Origin: Oligoflexia bacterium
Lineage (GTDB): Bacteria > Bdellovibrionota > UBA1018
Assembly (NCBI GenBank): GCA_903928955.1
Contig: CAIYTD010000180.1
Location: forward strand, 1 to 23,734
DNA: 23,734 nt
Direction: 5' to 3'
Positions 1 to 7,228 of this stretch are shown in pieces. The translations under genes and the position numbers were made by a program. The notes under the pieces are model-generated. The model had not been told where the DNA came from and did no database searches. It was given only the letters and a program-made list of their open reading frames with translations. Position 1 is the stretch's first letter. Each line of letters opens with the position of its first letter.

Positions 1-1
1 A

Positions 2-385
2 GATGGGCTTATTTTAGAAGCGCGTGAAAAGGGATTTGCATCCTCACTGATGGGGAGGAAAAGGCGCTTACCTGATCTTCTTTCTAAGAATCCAGCGATT
101 CGATCCAACGCCGAACGCATGGCGATGAATACTCCTATTCAGGGCACTGCGGCTGATCTCATTAAGCTTGCGATGATCAGCATAGATCGGCGTTTAGAAA
201 CTGAGAATTTTAAATCAAAATTAATTATTCAGGTTCACGATGAAGTTGTTTTGGAATGTCCTCTTGATGAAATCGACGCAGTCAAGAAGCTCGTCATTTA
301 TCAAATGGAAAATGCTATGACTTTGTCAGTTCCGCTGAAAGTGAATGCTGCTGTTGCAAAGAATTGGATGGATCTTTCAATTTAA
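2..385 (+). CDS. polA: DNA polymerase I, C-terminal end (partial)
   Basis: This is the last 127 codons of the 5'-3' polymerase domain of DNA polymerase I, the enzyme that fills gaps in repair and replaces primers on Okazaki fragments. The frame is open from base 2, so the true start lies outside the window. Visible family motifs are an arginine-rich GRKRRLP block, then RSNAERMAMNTPIQGTAAD, which is the A-family palm segment that follows the O-helix, and QVHDEVV, the motif C with the catalytic Asp-Glu pair. The protein ends normally with TAA shortly after NWMDLSI, as family members do. A small hairpin (arms 403-407 and 414-418) follows the stop but has no T-run. Identification is secure; only the 5' part is missing. 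Confidence 0.96.
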   Translation, partial: DGLILEAREKGFASSLMGRKRRLPDLLSKNPAIRSNAERMAMNTPIQGTAADLIKLAMISIDRRLETENFKSKLIIQVHDEVVLECPLDEIDAVKKLVIYQMENAMTLSVPLKVNAAVAKNWMDLSI

Positions 386-704
386 TTGTAGGTTCTATGC
401 ACCTTCCAGGTATGGAAGACTATTTCAGCTGAACTGCCCCCAGGGAGTTTCATTGGAATGAGTAGAATGAGGCCTATTTTTAGGTTTTGTATTAATTAAA
501 CAATTTAAATAATCTAAAGTGAAAAAAATTATTTGGACTTCCTGCTCAAATTTTTAATAGGGTTTGAATCTGCTTACATTCGCATATCCTTTATCTAGAA
601 AACCCTCTTCCTGTGGGCGTTTACAGCCTCACGAAAAAAGACCTCCCTTACAGCTCAAGCCTACATCCGATTCAACTGAGTAAGTTCTGTTATTCATTCT
701 ATCT
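386..704. other. Intergenic stretch after polA, no gene seen
   Basis: These 319 bases carry no convincing ORF on either strand. A five-base-pair hairpin (403-407 with 414-418) follows polA. At 430-475 there is a sequence starting TGAACTGCCCCCA, which resembles the terminal inverted repeat of IS3-family elements; no partner repeat or transposase was found nearby. The middle (480-560) is very AT-rich. A weak promoter-like TTGAAT at 564-569 with a possible TATCCT about 15 bases later could serve the next gene. Confidence 0.5.
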
Positions 705-728
705 ATGATACGTATTGATTTCAAATTT

Positions 729-1112
729 ATGAAAAATCGATCTCGTTTGATTTATAGTATCGTTTTGGCCTCTCCATTACTTTATCTAAATGGTCATGCT
801 GCCCCTACCTCTTTTAATGACATATCAAAGGAGATACGAGGGACTTTCTTTAAACTAGTTAAAGAAAATCCAGCCGAATTGGTAAAGTTTAGTCTTATTA
901 ATAAAGCCTCTAAAAATGCCGTAAAAGAGGCGATAGCACAGGCTATTTCAGATGGAGCTACATTTGATTTTAGCAGAAAAAGATTTACTCATGAACAGTT
1001 TATATCCCTTTTTACTGCGGATGGTTTATTTAGTAAAATTACGAAACTGAAATTGGCCAGCTCATTTCGTAGCGATTTATGGAGTAGGGGAAGAGATTTA
1101 ATTTGTACTTGA
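729..1112 (+). CDS. Small secreted protein of unknown function
   Basis: I do not recognise this 127-residue protein. It begins with a Sec-type signal peptide: a basic start (MKNRSR), a hydrophobic core of about 16 residues and a likely cleavage site after NGHAA. The mature part is about 100 residues, basic and apparently helical (residues 15-80), with no cysteine except near the last residue (DLICT). An upstream in-frame ATG at 705 would add eight residues; I prefer 729 because it gives a cleaner signal peptide, although neither start has a clear Shine-Dalgarno sequence. The mature part is short and ends abruptly, so it could be a truncated remnant of a longer gene. It sits just upstream of another secreted protein, which makes a shared exported role possible but unproven. 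Confidence 0.55.
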   Translation: MKNRSRLIYSIVLASPLLYLNGHAAPTSFNDISKEIRGTFFKLVKENPAELVKFSLINKASKNAVKEAIAQAISDGATFDFSRKRFTHEQFISLFTADGLFSKITKLKLASSFRSDLWSRGRDLICT

Positions 1113-1173
1113 TACCTTAAAAAGCGGCAATATTCGGGGTAGCGCTAAGCTGTAGAAAATTGGCTTAACTCTA

Positions 1174-1506
1174 CTATGAAGCTTCCCGCAATTTTTCGCC
1201 GAAATTTCCGATTATTGCGCTGAATAAATCCGCGGATTGAACCTTTCTTCTTTTGGCAAGTAATGTGTCGCTAGCGTTGGCGGCTATCCATTGAGTGAGA
1301 TCTTTTGTGGAAATGGTTTTGAACGCGCGCTCTACAATATTAGGGGTCAGAACTTTACATAAGCACGGAAGAATGAGAACCATTCGGTTCAACTCCGAGA
1401 AGGAGTGTATCTTACTAAACATCATTAATAGATGTATTGAGAGTATGGTACCGGAAAACTGACTCGTTGTGTTTCTTGACTTTTCTATTGAAAGAGTATA
1501 ATTCAT
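1174..1506 (-). CDS. Doubtful antisense ORF, unknown
   Basis: This open frame of 110 codons runs opposite to its neighbours, and its first codons lie over the promoter of the gene at 1512. I do not recognise the product. An internal ATG (residue 28 or 29) would give a shorter protein of about 83 residues containing a TPNIVERAFKTIS segment and a basic AKRRKV stretch. That middle part has a composition plausible for a real helical protein, and I considered a broken transposase N-terminus, but no catalytic motif is visible. There is no Shine-Dalgarno sequence at 1506. It may be a gene remnant or chance. Confidence 0.22.
   Translation of the reverse strand: MNYTLSIEKSRNTTSQFSGTILSIHLLMMFSKIHSFSELNRMVLILPCLCKVLTPNIVERAFKTISTKDLTQWIAANASDTLLAKRRKVQSADLFSAIIGNFGEKLREAS
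1476..1502 (+). promoter_or_regulatory. Near-consensus sigma-70 promoter
   Basis: TTGACT at 1476-1481 and a perfect TATAAT at 1497-1502, separated by 15 bases. Transcription would be expected to start near 1509, only about three bases before the ATG at 1512, so the message would be essentially leaderless. The spacer is shorter than the usual 17, which lowers confidence. Confidence 0.5.
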
Positions 1507-1511
1507 TTTCG

Positions 1512-2987
1512 ATGAAATATACTCTAATGAGGTCGTACTTAATTCTTTTAATTATTTTTCAAAGTATTTACAGCGAAGTCAGTTATGGTCAATTGGATCA
1601 GTTAAGAGATCTTGTTAGTCAATATGTGACGTTTGAAAAAAATATGTTGATCTCCCTCAGACAAAGTCCTAGCTACTCTTATTTTTTGAAGTCTTACCCC
1701 GGAGTTGATCAGAAGCTGAAAGCAAATTACAAAACTGCTCTCTCTCTCCTGAAGGAATTGGAGGAAGTCGAAACGCAAGCATCGGCCATGACAGGCGAAA
1801 ATAGGGTTTCTTGTTACAATGCGTTTTTAGATGCCCTTTTTATGATCCGGTCGGAACTGCTCCAGTGCCGCTATGAAAATTATACAGAACATAAAGAAAG
1901 CAGAATGGCTGTAGCTTTGCGCAAAAAATCCAAAGTATCATTTAAGTTTGTTCCCACTGATCCCAAGGAGCTGAAAAAACTAAGCGAAAAGTACCCTAGA
2001 TTTTTTTATGAGGGGGGCTGGAACCTCATGGTTTCTAGATTTAATTTAGATCGCTATCAAATGATCCAGATCATGATTAAAGAAGTCTATCTTACCATTG
2101 GCCCGAAAAATTTGACCGAGAAAAATCGATTGTGGATTCGCGCCTCGGTATCACTCCATCCTTTTCTGAATGGTGAAACAGATGATCCTGGTTTTCCGGA
2201 TCAAGCCTGTGTTGAAGGCTATTATCCCCCCAATCGAGACGATTTTAGTTTAACCAGCTGTTACACGATTGGCACTCATAGAATTGGCGTGCGAAAAGAG
2301 GATGGAACGCTGGAGGAAAAAACGGCATCGCTTTATGAGTTGTCAACAAAGTACGGTGAGACTCTTCTTCAATCACTCCCAGAATTACCTAACCCTGCCT
2401 GGCTTCAGGTTGAGAAGGAAGTTCCTCAGACCCCAGAATTGACTCTAACTTGCATAAAGAATGCTCTCGAAGAAATTGAGCCGTGCGTGGAGTCTGGTGC
2501 TGCTGGAGCGGCTCATCCAATGGATACTGAGTTTGAGGAGTGGCCTTCGGATGACACTTTTCAGTTTAAAAAAGGTGAGTTTCAGAAAGCTCAATCCAAG
2601 CCATTATTGAAACCATCTGGGGTATCTGAACCGGGTTCCTCCCGTAGGGATGACGTTTCAGCTGACTTGAGTAAACTGTCGCAAGGGAAGTTCGATTGGC
2701 TTATCACTCTTTTTTCAAATAGACCTGTTCATGAATATAAATACAGGGACTTTGAGTCGATTTGGAATCGCATCAACGGAGCTGGTTCCATTGTCTCGGG
2801 AGCATCCCGAGGCTCACACAGAAAACTACTCAACAAAGACGGCAAATGGGCTGGATCTATTTTCACTCATGGAAATAATCATAGTTATAGTGGAGACTAT
2901 CTTCCGTATCTTAGAAAAAACTTTGAAGCGATTGGAATCGATGGAAGAACGTTGTCTGAATTTGAGGCGACTAGGTTATTGCAGTGA
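1512..2987 (+). CDS. Secreted protein with C-terminal HicA-like domain
   Basis: This is a 491-residue exported protein. The start at 1512 gives a signal peptide (MKYTLMRSYLILLIIF, cleavage likely near residue 27 after SEVSYG); the frame is open further upstream, but that extension has no signal character and lies over the promoter. Residues 28-150 look helical. Residues 150-300 form a mixed domain I do not recognise, and residues 345-400 are a Ser/Pro/Asp/Glu-rich linker. Residues about 394-477 resemble the HicA/YcfA double-stranded-RNA-binding-like fold: YRDFESIWNRI helix, then RGSHRKL with the GSH of the HicA active site (His436), a strand pair ending in FTHGNN (His453), and a final YLRKNFEAIGI helix. 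HicA proteins are mRNA-cleaving toxins; no HicB antitoxin gene is adjacent. The 3' end overlaps the convergent gene by 17 bases. The CDS is sure; the HicA relation rests on pattern only. Confidence 0.8.
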   Translation: MKYTLMRSYLILLIIFQSIYSEVSYGQLDQLRDLVSQYVTFEKNMLISLRQSPSYSYFLKSYPGVDQKLKANYKTALSLLKELEEVETQASAMTGENRVSCYNAFLDALFMIRSELLQCRYENYTEHKESRMAVALRKKSKVSFKFVPTDPKELKKLSEKYPRFFYEGGWNLMVSRFNLDRYQMIQIMIKEVYLTIGPKNLTEKNRLWIRASVSLHPFLNGETDDPGFPDQACVEGYYPPNRDDFSLTSCYTIGTHRIGVRKEDGTLEEKTASLYELSTKYGETLLQSLPELPNPAWLQVEKEVPQTPELTLTCIKNALEEIEPCVESGAAGAAHPMDTEFEEWPSDDTFQFKKGEFQKAQSKPLLKPSGVSEPGSSRRDDVSADLSKLSQGKFDWLITLFSNRPVHEYKYRDFESIWNRINGAGSIVSGASRGSHRKLLNKDGKWAGSIFTHGNNHSYSGDYLPYLRKNFEAIGIDGRTLSEFEATRLLQ

Positions 2988-3498
2988 GATAATCCACTCC
3001 CATTTTTTTGAGAACTTCCGATCGAAATCTGAGCCCTGCTGCCATTAGGATAGGCTCTACTTGTTGAGTGAACTCTGCTGCCTGACAGATGGGATAGATC
3101 CATTTTTCGGATTGTTCAAGCGCTTCCTGTATGAGGAGTTTTCCAATGATCGGATTTCCATTTTTTATTTCTGATCTCAGGTCAATGGAACTTTCAATGA
3201 GAATGCGATAAAAAGGATATGACCAGAGGTGAAACTCCAAGATGCTGGAAAGACCTATTTTTTTTACTGCCTCTTCGATGACTAGGTAGGCGGAGCCATC
3301 ATTTTTGTTTAGGGTGGTTTCTGGGGCAGGGTCAAACCATTGAGGGTCGAGTTGAAATCTCATTTTGGCTTCCCCAGGATGCTTGGGATTGTCTTCTAAG
3401 AGTTGGACGAGGACATTTTCTCCGAAAAGAGTAGCTAGGTCCTGAAGGATTTGTCCCGTAGCTTGGAGAAGAAGGGTGAGAAATTCAAACAGTCTCAT
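2971..3498 (-). CDS. Unknown protein, last gene of a coupled set
   Basis: I do not recognise this protein of about 175 residues. The chosen ATG at 3498 begins eight bases after the stop of the upstream gene (3506), the spacing expected in a coupled operon. An earlier in-frame ATG at 3591 would give 206 residues but overlap the upstream gene by 86 bases; neither start has a good Shine-Dalgarno sequence. The N-terminus (LFEFLTLLLQATGQI) is hydrophobic but too polar to be a sure membrane segment. The rest is mixed helix and strand and ends in a basic stretch. Its 3' end overlaps the secreted HicA-like protein gene tail-to-tail by 17 bases, so the two transcripts would be antisense to each other there. 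It belongs with the three genes upstream of it, all of unknown role. Confidence 0.6.
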   Translation of the reverse strand: MRLFEFLTLLLQATGQILQDLATLFGENVLVQLLEDNPKHPGEAKMRFQLDPQWFDPAPETTLNKNDGSAYLVIEEAVKKIGLSSILEFHLWSYPFYRILIESSIDLRSEIKNGNPIIGKLLIQEALEQSEKWIYPICQAAEFTQQVEPILMAAGLRFRSEVLKKMGVDYLTAIT

Positions 3499-3505
3499 GA
3501 GGTTT

Positions 3506-4195
3506 TTAGGGGTAAATAGGCTTCCAGGAAGTGGTAGTAGGAGGGTCTTTGATTGCACCTGGCCATTGTTTGGTATGAAAAGAGAGTTCATTGGGATTTT
3601 GCAATAAGGGATCTAGTGCAAGCATCCACGTTCCTCTCCATGAATCAGACTCATCCAGCTCACATTGAGTTTGCGAGCTTTCTACAAAAAGGATGAGACC
3701 ATGCGGCCAGAGTTTTTCTGTCAAGGTTTGATTCCATTCTCCTAACAATGAGATCTTTACCCATGCGTCCATACTCCAGAAGTGCCAGCCTAAAGATACC
3801 GCCTCAGCGGCAATAGCTGTGTCCCATGTCCTATCAAAACGATCCAAATTATTTCGGCCGAGCGCCAAGATCAGGTTTTCGGGTAGAATCCGTTTTCTTT
3901 TAGGAGTTGAATCGGATTTTTGAATGAGGCTAAAGAGTTCTCCTGTGAGCTGTTGGCTGTCTTTTAATTTCTGAATCTGTGTCTCCCAAATTTTTATTTC
4001 TTGTGCTTTGGGTTTATTTCCATTTGCGAGGCATTTGGATTTTTCTAAATGGAGATTTTGAATCAGCTCGCGCAATAATACCAATCTGAGAAGATTCATT
4101 TGTGGGACTCCAGCACAATCCACCCATCGATCGATTTCTTTTCGAATGATATCTTCTGTGGGTGTTGAGTCTTCTGCGGATGTCAAACGTGTCAT
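3506..4195 (-). CDS. Unknown protein with central coiled-coil
   Basis: This 229-residue protein is not one I recognise. Residues 15-95 are rich in Leu, Gln, Lys and Glu and probably form long helices or a coiled coil. From about residue 120 the protein is rich in tryptophan (ten or so in 110 residues) and looks globular: GWHFWSMDAWVKISLLGEW, then a strand-like HGLILFVES segment. There is no signal peptide. The start ATG overlaps the stop of the upstream gene as ATGA (4192-4195), a typical translational coupling signal. The protein probably works in the cytoplasm with its operon partners. No catalytic motif is visible. Confidence 0.7.
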   Translation of the reverse strand: MTRLTSAEDSTPTEDIIRKEIDRWVDCAGVPQMNLLRLVLLRELIQNLHLEKSKCLANGNKPKAQEIKIWETQIQKLKDSQQLTGELFSLIQKSDSTPKRKRILPENLILALGRNNLDRFDRTWDTAIAAEAVSLGWHFWSMDAWVKISLLGEWNQTLTEKLWPHGLILFVESSQTQCELDESDSWRGTWMLALDPLLQNPNELSFHTKQWPGAIKDPPTTTSWKPIYP

Positions 4196-4503
4196 GGAGG
4201 AGGCATTCTCAGGATGGTGCTGTAGATACCAGGCGCCCGCTTCAAGGCAGAGTTGGACTTTCGAAGTTTCAGTAGGGCATTAAGAATGGTTTGATCTTGG
4301 ACTTTGACCTTTTCCGATTTTTGGGAAGGAGGAGGGGTTTTGACCTGGAGATGGATTTGGGTTGTTTCTGCTAACGATCCTAATAGCCGCAGAGCACAAT
4401 AAGTATTTTGTTGGGAACTGGGGATATAGGGTTCAAAAACGGATGAGCTGGCTAAAAGATGATGAGCAGATTGGGCAAGGAGGGTTATTAGGGGGTGACC
4501 CAT
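4192..4503 (-). CDS. Unknown small protein in coupled operon
   Basis: This is a 103-residue protein of unknown function. The first 50 residues are helical and small-residue-rich (LLAQSAHHLLASSS), followed by a Lys/Pro-rich linker at about 55-70 and a basic helix (ILNALLKLRKSNSALKR). Its start lies inside the end of the upstream M17_N gene (16-base overlap), and its stop shares four bases with the next start, so it is clearly part of one translationally coupled unit. It has no cysteine pair, signal peptide or enzyme motif. It could be an adaptor for its neighbours, but that is a guess. Confidence 0.6.
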   Translation of the reverse strand: MGHPLITLLAQSAHHLLASSSVFEPYIPSSQQNTYCALRLLGSLAETTQIHLQVKTPPPSQKSEKVKVQDQTILNALLKLRKSNSALKRAPGIYSTILRMPPP

Positions 4504-4928
4504 AAAGAAACCCCTTTGAAATTTTTAAAAAAGTAATCGGGCTGTGTTTGTCCAAAATCAGCTTGAGAAATTCCCATTTTTGGAATTTTCAGGGAGATCA
4601 AATTTTTTTGAAGATTTTGTAAAGTTTCGAGAGGAAGTGGACCTCGGTCTCCAAATGCATCAGAATTGCCTGCTCCCACTAGAATGATATGAAAGGTGGT
4701 GCTATTTCGGATGATGGGAAGATAGATGCATTCACCGATTTTTCCTGTAATTGCGCCATCCTGTATACATTTAGAAATAGCTCCATGAAAATGCCAGTCC
4801 ATGACACCGCAGAGTCCAGCGGGGGGGCGTTCATTTTGATAAAAACTCACTACAAGTCCAAAAATCTGCCCCTGAAAGAGCGCATGATCAGGATTGATGT
4901 TGAGAGAATTTTTTTGATTTTCAGGCAT
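4488..4928 (-). CDS. Orphan M17 aminopeptidase N-terminal (macro-like) domain
   Basis: This 146-residue protein resembles the N-terminal domain of leucyl aminopeptidases (peptidase family M17), a macro-domain-like fold. The telling stretch is residues 30-85: NERPPAGLCGVMDW, then GAISKCIQDGAITGKIGE and a strand ending in FHIILVGAG. The family's C-terminal metallopeptidase domain, with its zinc ligands and NTDAEGR motif, is absent here and in the next genes, so no peptidase activity is expected. It heads a run of four overlapping genes and lies 54 bases downstream of nusB. The AAAGAAAGG just before the ATG is a purine-rich but very close ribosome site. It may bind a nucleotide or peptide ligand (inference). 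The domain call is fairly good; the role is unknown. Confidence 0.7.
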   Translation of the reverse strand: MPENQKNSLNINPDHALFQGQIFGLVVSFYQNERPPAGLCGVMDWHFHGAISKCIQDGAITGKIGECIYLPIIRNSTTFHIILVGAGNSDAFGDRGPLPLETLQNLQKNLISLKIPKMGISQADFGQTQPDYFFKNFKGVSLWVTP

Positions 4929-4982
4929 CCTTTCTTTAGTTTAGCTTAATATGTTACATCCGCGCAAGGCCTACGGAAACTC

Positions 4983-5435
4983 TTAAGCTGGATTCCCTTG
5001 TGTGGGAATCTGGATGCGAATACTGTCTAAAATGCCATTAATGAAGCCAGGAGTTTCTGATGTCCCAAATTGCTTTCCGAGTTCAATTGCCTCATCGATG
5101 ACAACAGAATGAGGAGTATCAATAACATGGACAAGTTCAAAGATTGCCATTCTGAGCAGACTTCTGTCAACTGAGCTCATTCGGGCTACTTTCCAGTTGG
5201 ATGCATGTTTTTCTAATAGTGCATCGAGATGCGTCATTTCACGTAAAGTGCCAGCGACGAGTTGCGCTGCGAATGGGCGGAGATCTTCTGAAACATTAAA
5301 ATGATTAAAGTGATAAAGCAAATTGGAGGTAAGCTCTTGTCCTTGAGGTGCCGCTTTTTGCGAAGAATGCCAAGTAAGATCATATTGATAAAGGATTTGG
5401 AGGGCAATTTCACGTGCCCTATGACGGGATTTCAT
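4983..5435 (-). CDS. nusB: Transcription antitermination factor NusB
   Basis: NusB binds boxA RNA together with ribosomal protein S10 (NusE) and allows RNA polymerase to read through rRNA operons. The 150 residues match the all-helical family: N-terminal RHRAREIALQILYQYDL, the central SVDRSLLRMAIFEL helix, then VVIDEAIELGKQFGTSETPGFINGILD, which is the most conserved block. Length is slightly above E. coli NusB (139). The start ATG at 5435 has another out-of-frame ATG five bases upstream (5440) and no clear Shine-Dalgarno sequence. It sits directly downstream of glyA with a 63-base gap. In many proteobacteria riboflavin genes (ribD, ribE, ribH) lie in this gap; here they do not. Confidence 0.95.
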   Translation of the reverse strand: MKSRHRAREIALQILYQYDLTWHSSQKAAPQGQELTSNLLYHFNHFNVSEDLRPFAAQLVAGTLREMTHLDALLEKHASNWKVARMSSVDRSLLRMAIFELVHVIDTPHSVVIDEAIELGKQFGTSETPGFINGILDSIRIQIPTQGNPA

Positions 5436-5498
5436 TTCATTTTTTGCGACGGAAGATAGAGGAGTGATCTACCGTCTCGTTCCTTTCTGGGAGAGTAT

Positions 5499-6767
5499 TT
5501 AGACTTGATAAAGGGGAAAAGACTGACAAAGCTCTTTTACTTCAGAGCGGATGTGTTTCAGCTTTTCGGTATTTCCTCGGGTTTTCAGAGACTGGATAAT
5601 CCATGTCGCAATTTTGTTCATTTCATTTTTTCCCATTCCACGAGTTGTGATAGCGGGGACGCCAATTCGAATTCCACTTGTAATAAATGGGCTGCGTTTT
5701 TCATTTGGAATGGTATTTTTGTTTACAGTGATGCCTGATTCGTCTAGCCACTGCTCCGCTTCTTTACCTGTGATGGTTCCATCAGAGAAAGAAGTAAGAT
5801 CAACTAAAAGGAGATGGTTGTCCGTTCCATCTGTGACTAGTTTGAGGCCAAGAGCCATCAAATTTTCTGCCAAATTTTTTGCATTTTCTAGGGTTCGTTT
5901 TTGATAATCGATAAATTCCGGCGTTAATGCTTCTCCAAACGAGACTGCTTTTGCAGCAATGACATGCATGAGAGGACCGCCTTGGATTCCGGGAAAAATG
6001 AGTGAATTGACTGCTTTAATACGTTCTGCACTGCAAAGAATAATTCCACCTCGGGGCCCTCGGAGTGTCTTGTGAGTTGTGGAGGTCGTGTAAGTTGCAT
6101 AGGGAATAGGCGAGGGATGCAGGCCGGCAGCTACAAGCCCTGCAATATGTGCCATGTCTACTACTAAAGGAACTTCACAGTCAGTGGCAATTTTTCCAAG
6201 TATTTCAAAATCGATCTTGCGAGGATAAGCACTCGCTCCCGCAATCAGAATTTTTGGTTTTTCTCGTTTCACTAGGTCCCGAATCCAGTCATAATCTAAT
6301 CGATGGGTTACGGGGTGAAGACCATAGGCAGACACTTTAAAAAGTTTTCCACTGAAGTTTGCAGGGCTACCATGGGTGAGATGCCCCCCATGCGATAAAC
6401 TCATTCCTACAAGCGTATCTCCTGGGGCCATGAGAGTCATGTAAACAGCCATATTTGCTTGTGATCCTGAATGAGGCTGAACGTTTGCTGCTTCTGCTCC
6501 AAAGAGTTTTTTTACTCGATCGATAGCTAATGCTTCGACTTGATCCACAAATTCACATCCGCCATAATAGCGCTTTGAGGGATAGCCTTCAGCATATTTG
6601 TTAGTAAGAATGGATCCCTGAGCTTCTAAAACGGCTCGACTGACATAGTTCTCAGATGCAATGAGTTCAAGACCTTCTTCTTGGCGGGTTAACTCGTGCT
6701 CGATGCAGCTGAAAATACTAGGATCGGATGCTTTTAGATTTTTTTTAAAATAATGAGTGGGCTTCAT
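5499..6767 (-). CDS. glyA: Serine hydroxymethyltransferase
   Basis: GlyA converts serine and tetrahydrofolate to glycine and 5,10-methylene-tetrahydrofolate in the cytoplasm, supplying one-carbon units. The 422 residues have the normal family length. Visible landmarks are LIASENYVS (residues 35-43), the KYAEGYPSKRYYGG block (57-70), QPHSGSQAN (97-105), DMAHIAGL (204-211), and the pyridoxal-phosphate lysine Lys233 in TTHKTLRGPRGG. The ATG overlaps the stop of rpiB as ATGA, so the two genes are translationally coupled. The whole protein appears intact. Confidence 0.98.
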   Translation of the reverse strand: MKPTHYFKKNLKASDPSIFSCIEHELTRQEEGLELIASENYVSRAVLEAQGSILTNKYAEGYPSKRYYGGCEFVDQVEALAIDRVKKLFGAEAANVQPHSGSQANMAVYMTLMAPGDTLVGMSLSHGGHLTHGSPANFSGKLFKVSAYGLHPVTHRLDYDWIRDLVKREKPKILIAGASAYPRKIDFEILGKIATDCEVPLVVDMAHIAGLVAAGLHPSPIPYATYTTSTTHKTLRGPRGGIILCSAERIKAVNSLIFPGIQGGPLMHVIAAKAVSFGEALTPEFIDYQKRTLENAKNLAENLMALGLKLVTDGTDNHLLLVDLTSFSDGTITGKEAEQWLDESGITVNKNTIPNEKRSPFITSGIRIGVPAITTRGMGKNEMNKIATWIIQSLKTRGNTEKLKHIRSEVKELCQSFPLYQV

Positions 6768-7219
6768 AAAGGGATTCTTTCTAGAGAATGAATCTTTTCA
6801 ATTCTCTTTCTGTGTCTCGCATCCTCGCTAAATGGGGTGGATAACCAAATTTTTACTATTTCTAAAGTATACTCGGGAGCTAGAATTTTCGTACCCAAAC
6901 AAAGCACATTTAAGTCATTATGTTCTCGGGAGAGCCGTGCGGACAAAGGATTCTCAATCACAGCTGCGCGAATTCCTGGAACTTTATTTGCTGCGATACT
7001 CATTCCAATTCCAGTTCCACAAATCAGAATTCCTCGTGGAGCGTTTTGAGAAATCACTGCTTTTGCTAATAACTGTGCAAAATCTGGATAATCCACTTTT
7101 TCTGAGCCTGTAGGACCTAAATCGATCCAGGTCCATTCCACTAAGTTATTTTTCAGCTCTGCTTTAAGGGAAATCCCAGCGTGATCTGAAGCGATGAGGA
7201 CTAACTTTTCTGAAGCCAT
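6764..7219 (-). CDS. rpiB: Ribose-5-phosphate isomerase B
   Basis: RpiB interconverts ribose 5-phosphate and ribulose 5-phosphate in the pentose phosphate pathway. The 151-residue protein shows the family signatures: SDHAG near the N-terminus (Asp12-His13), the active-site cysteine Cys67 in ICGTGIGMSIAANKVPGIRAA, and REHNDLNVLCLG with catalytic His100. An AGGA ribosome site lies five bases before the ATG. It is 9 bases downstream of fabF and overlaps glyA by four bases, so it is co-translated with the fatty-acid and one-carbon genes. LacAB-type or allose isomerases are related, but the context and residues favour RpiB. Confidence 0.95.
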   Translation of the reverse strand: MASEKLVLIASDHAGISLKAELKNNLVEWTWIDLGPTGSEKVDYPDFAQLLAKAVISQNAPRGILICGTGIGMSIAANKVPGIRAAVIENPLSARLSREHNDLNVLCLGTKILAPEYTLEIVKIWLSTPFSEDARHRKRIEKIHSLERIPL

Positions 7220-7228
7220 TTTTTCCTT

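Larger units (their letters stand above)
1113..1511. other. Region between two secreted-protein genes
   Basis: This region of about 400 bases holds only a doubtful minus-strand ORF (1174-1506, listed separately) and, at its right end, a near-consensus promoter for the gene starting at 1512. From 1113 to 1173 nothing is recognisable. Confidence 0.4.

Noticed and set aside
1512..2987. A complete HicAB toxin-antitoxin system
   Set aside because: No HicB-like gene lies on either side, and the HicA-like part is the tail of a secreted protein, so a classic system is not supported.
2731..3048. Plus-strand 105-codon ORF, possible HicB partner
   Set aside because: It overlaps the HicA-like domain in another frame and shows no HicB or other family pattern.
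5448..5476. GACGG/CCGTC inverted repeat between glyA and nusB as a terminator
   Set aside because: Arms of five bases with a 19-base loop and no T-run are too weak.
5551..5904. Plus-strand ORF of 117 codons
   Set aside because: It is antisense to the conserved glyA gene and has no recognisable features.
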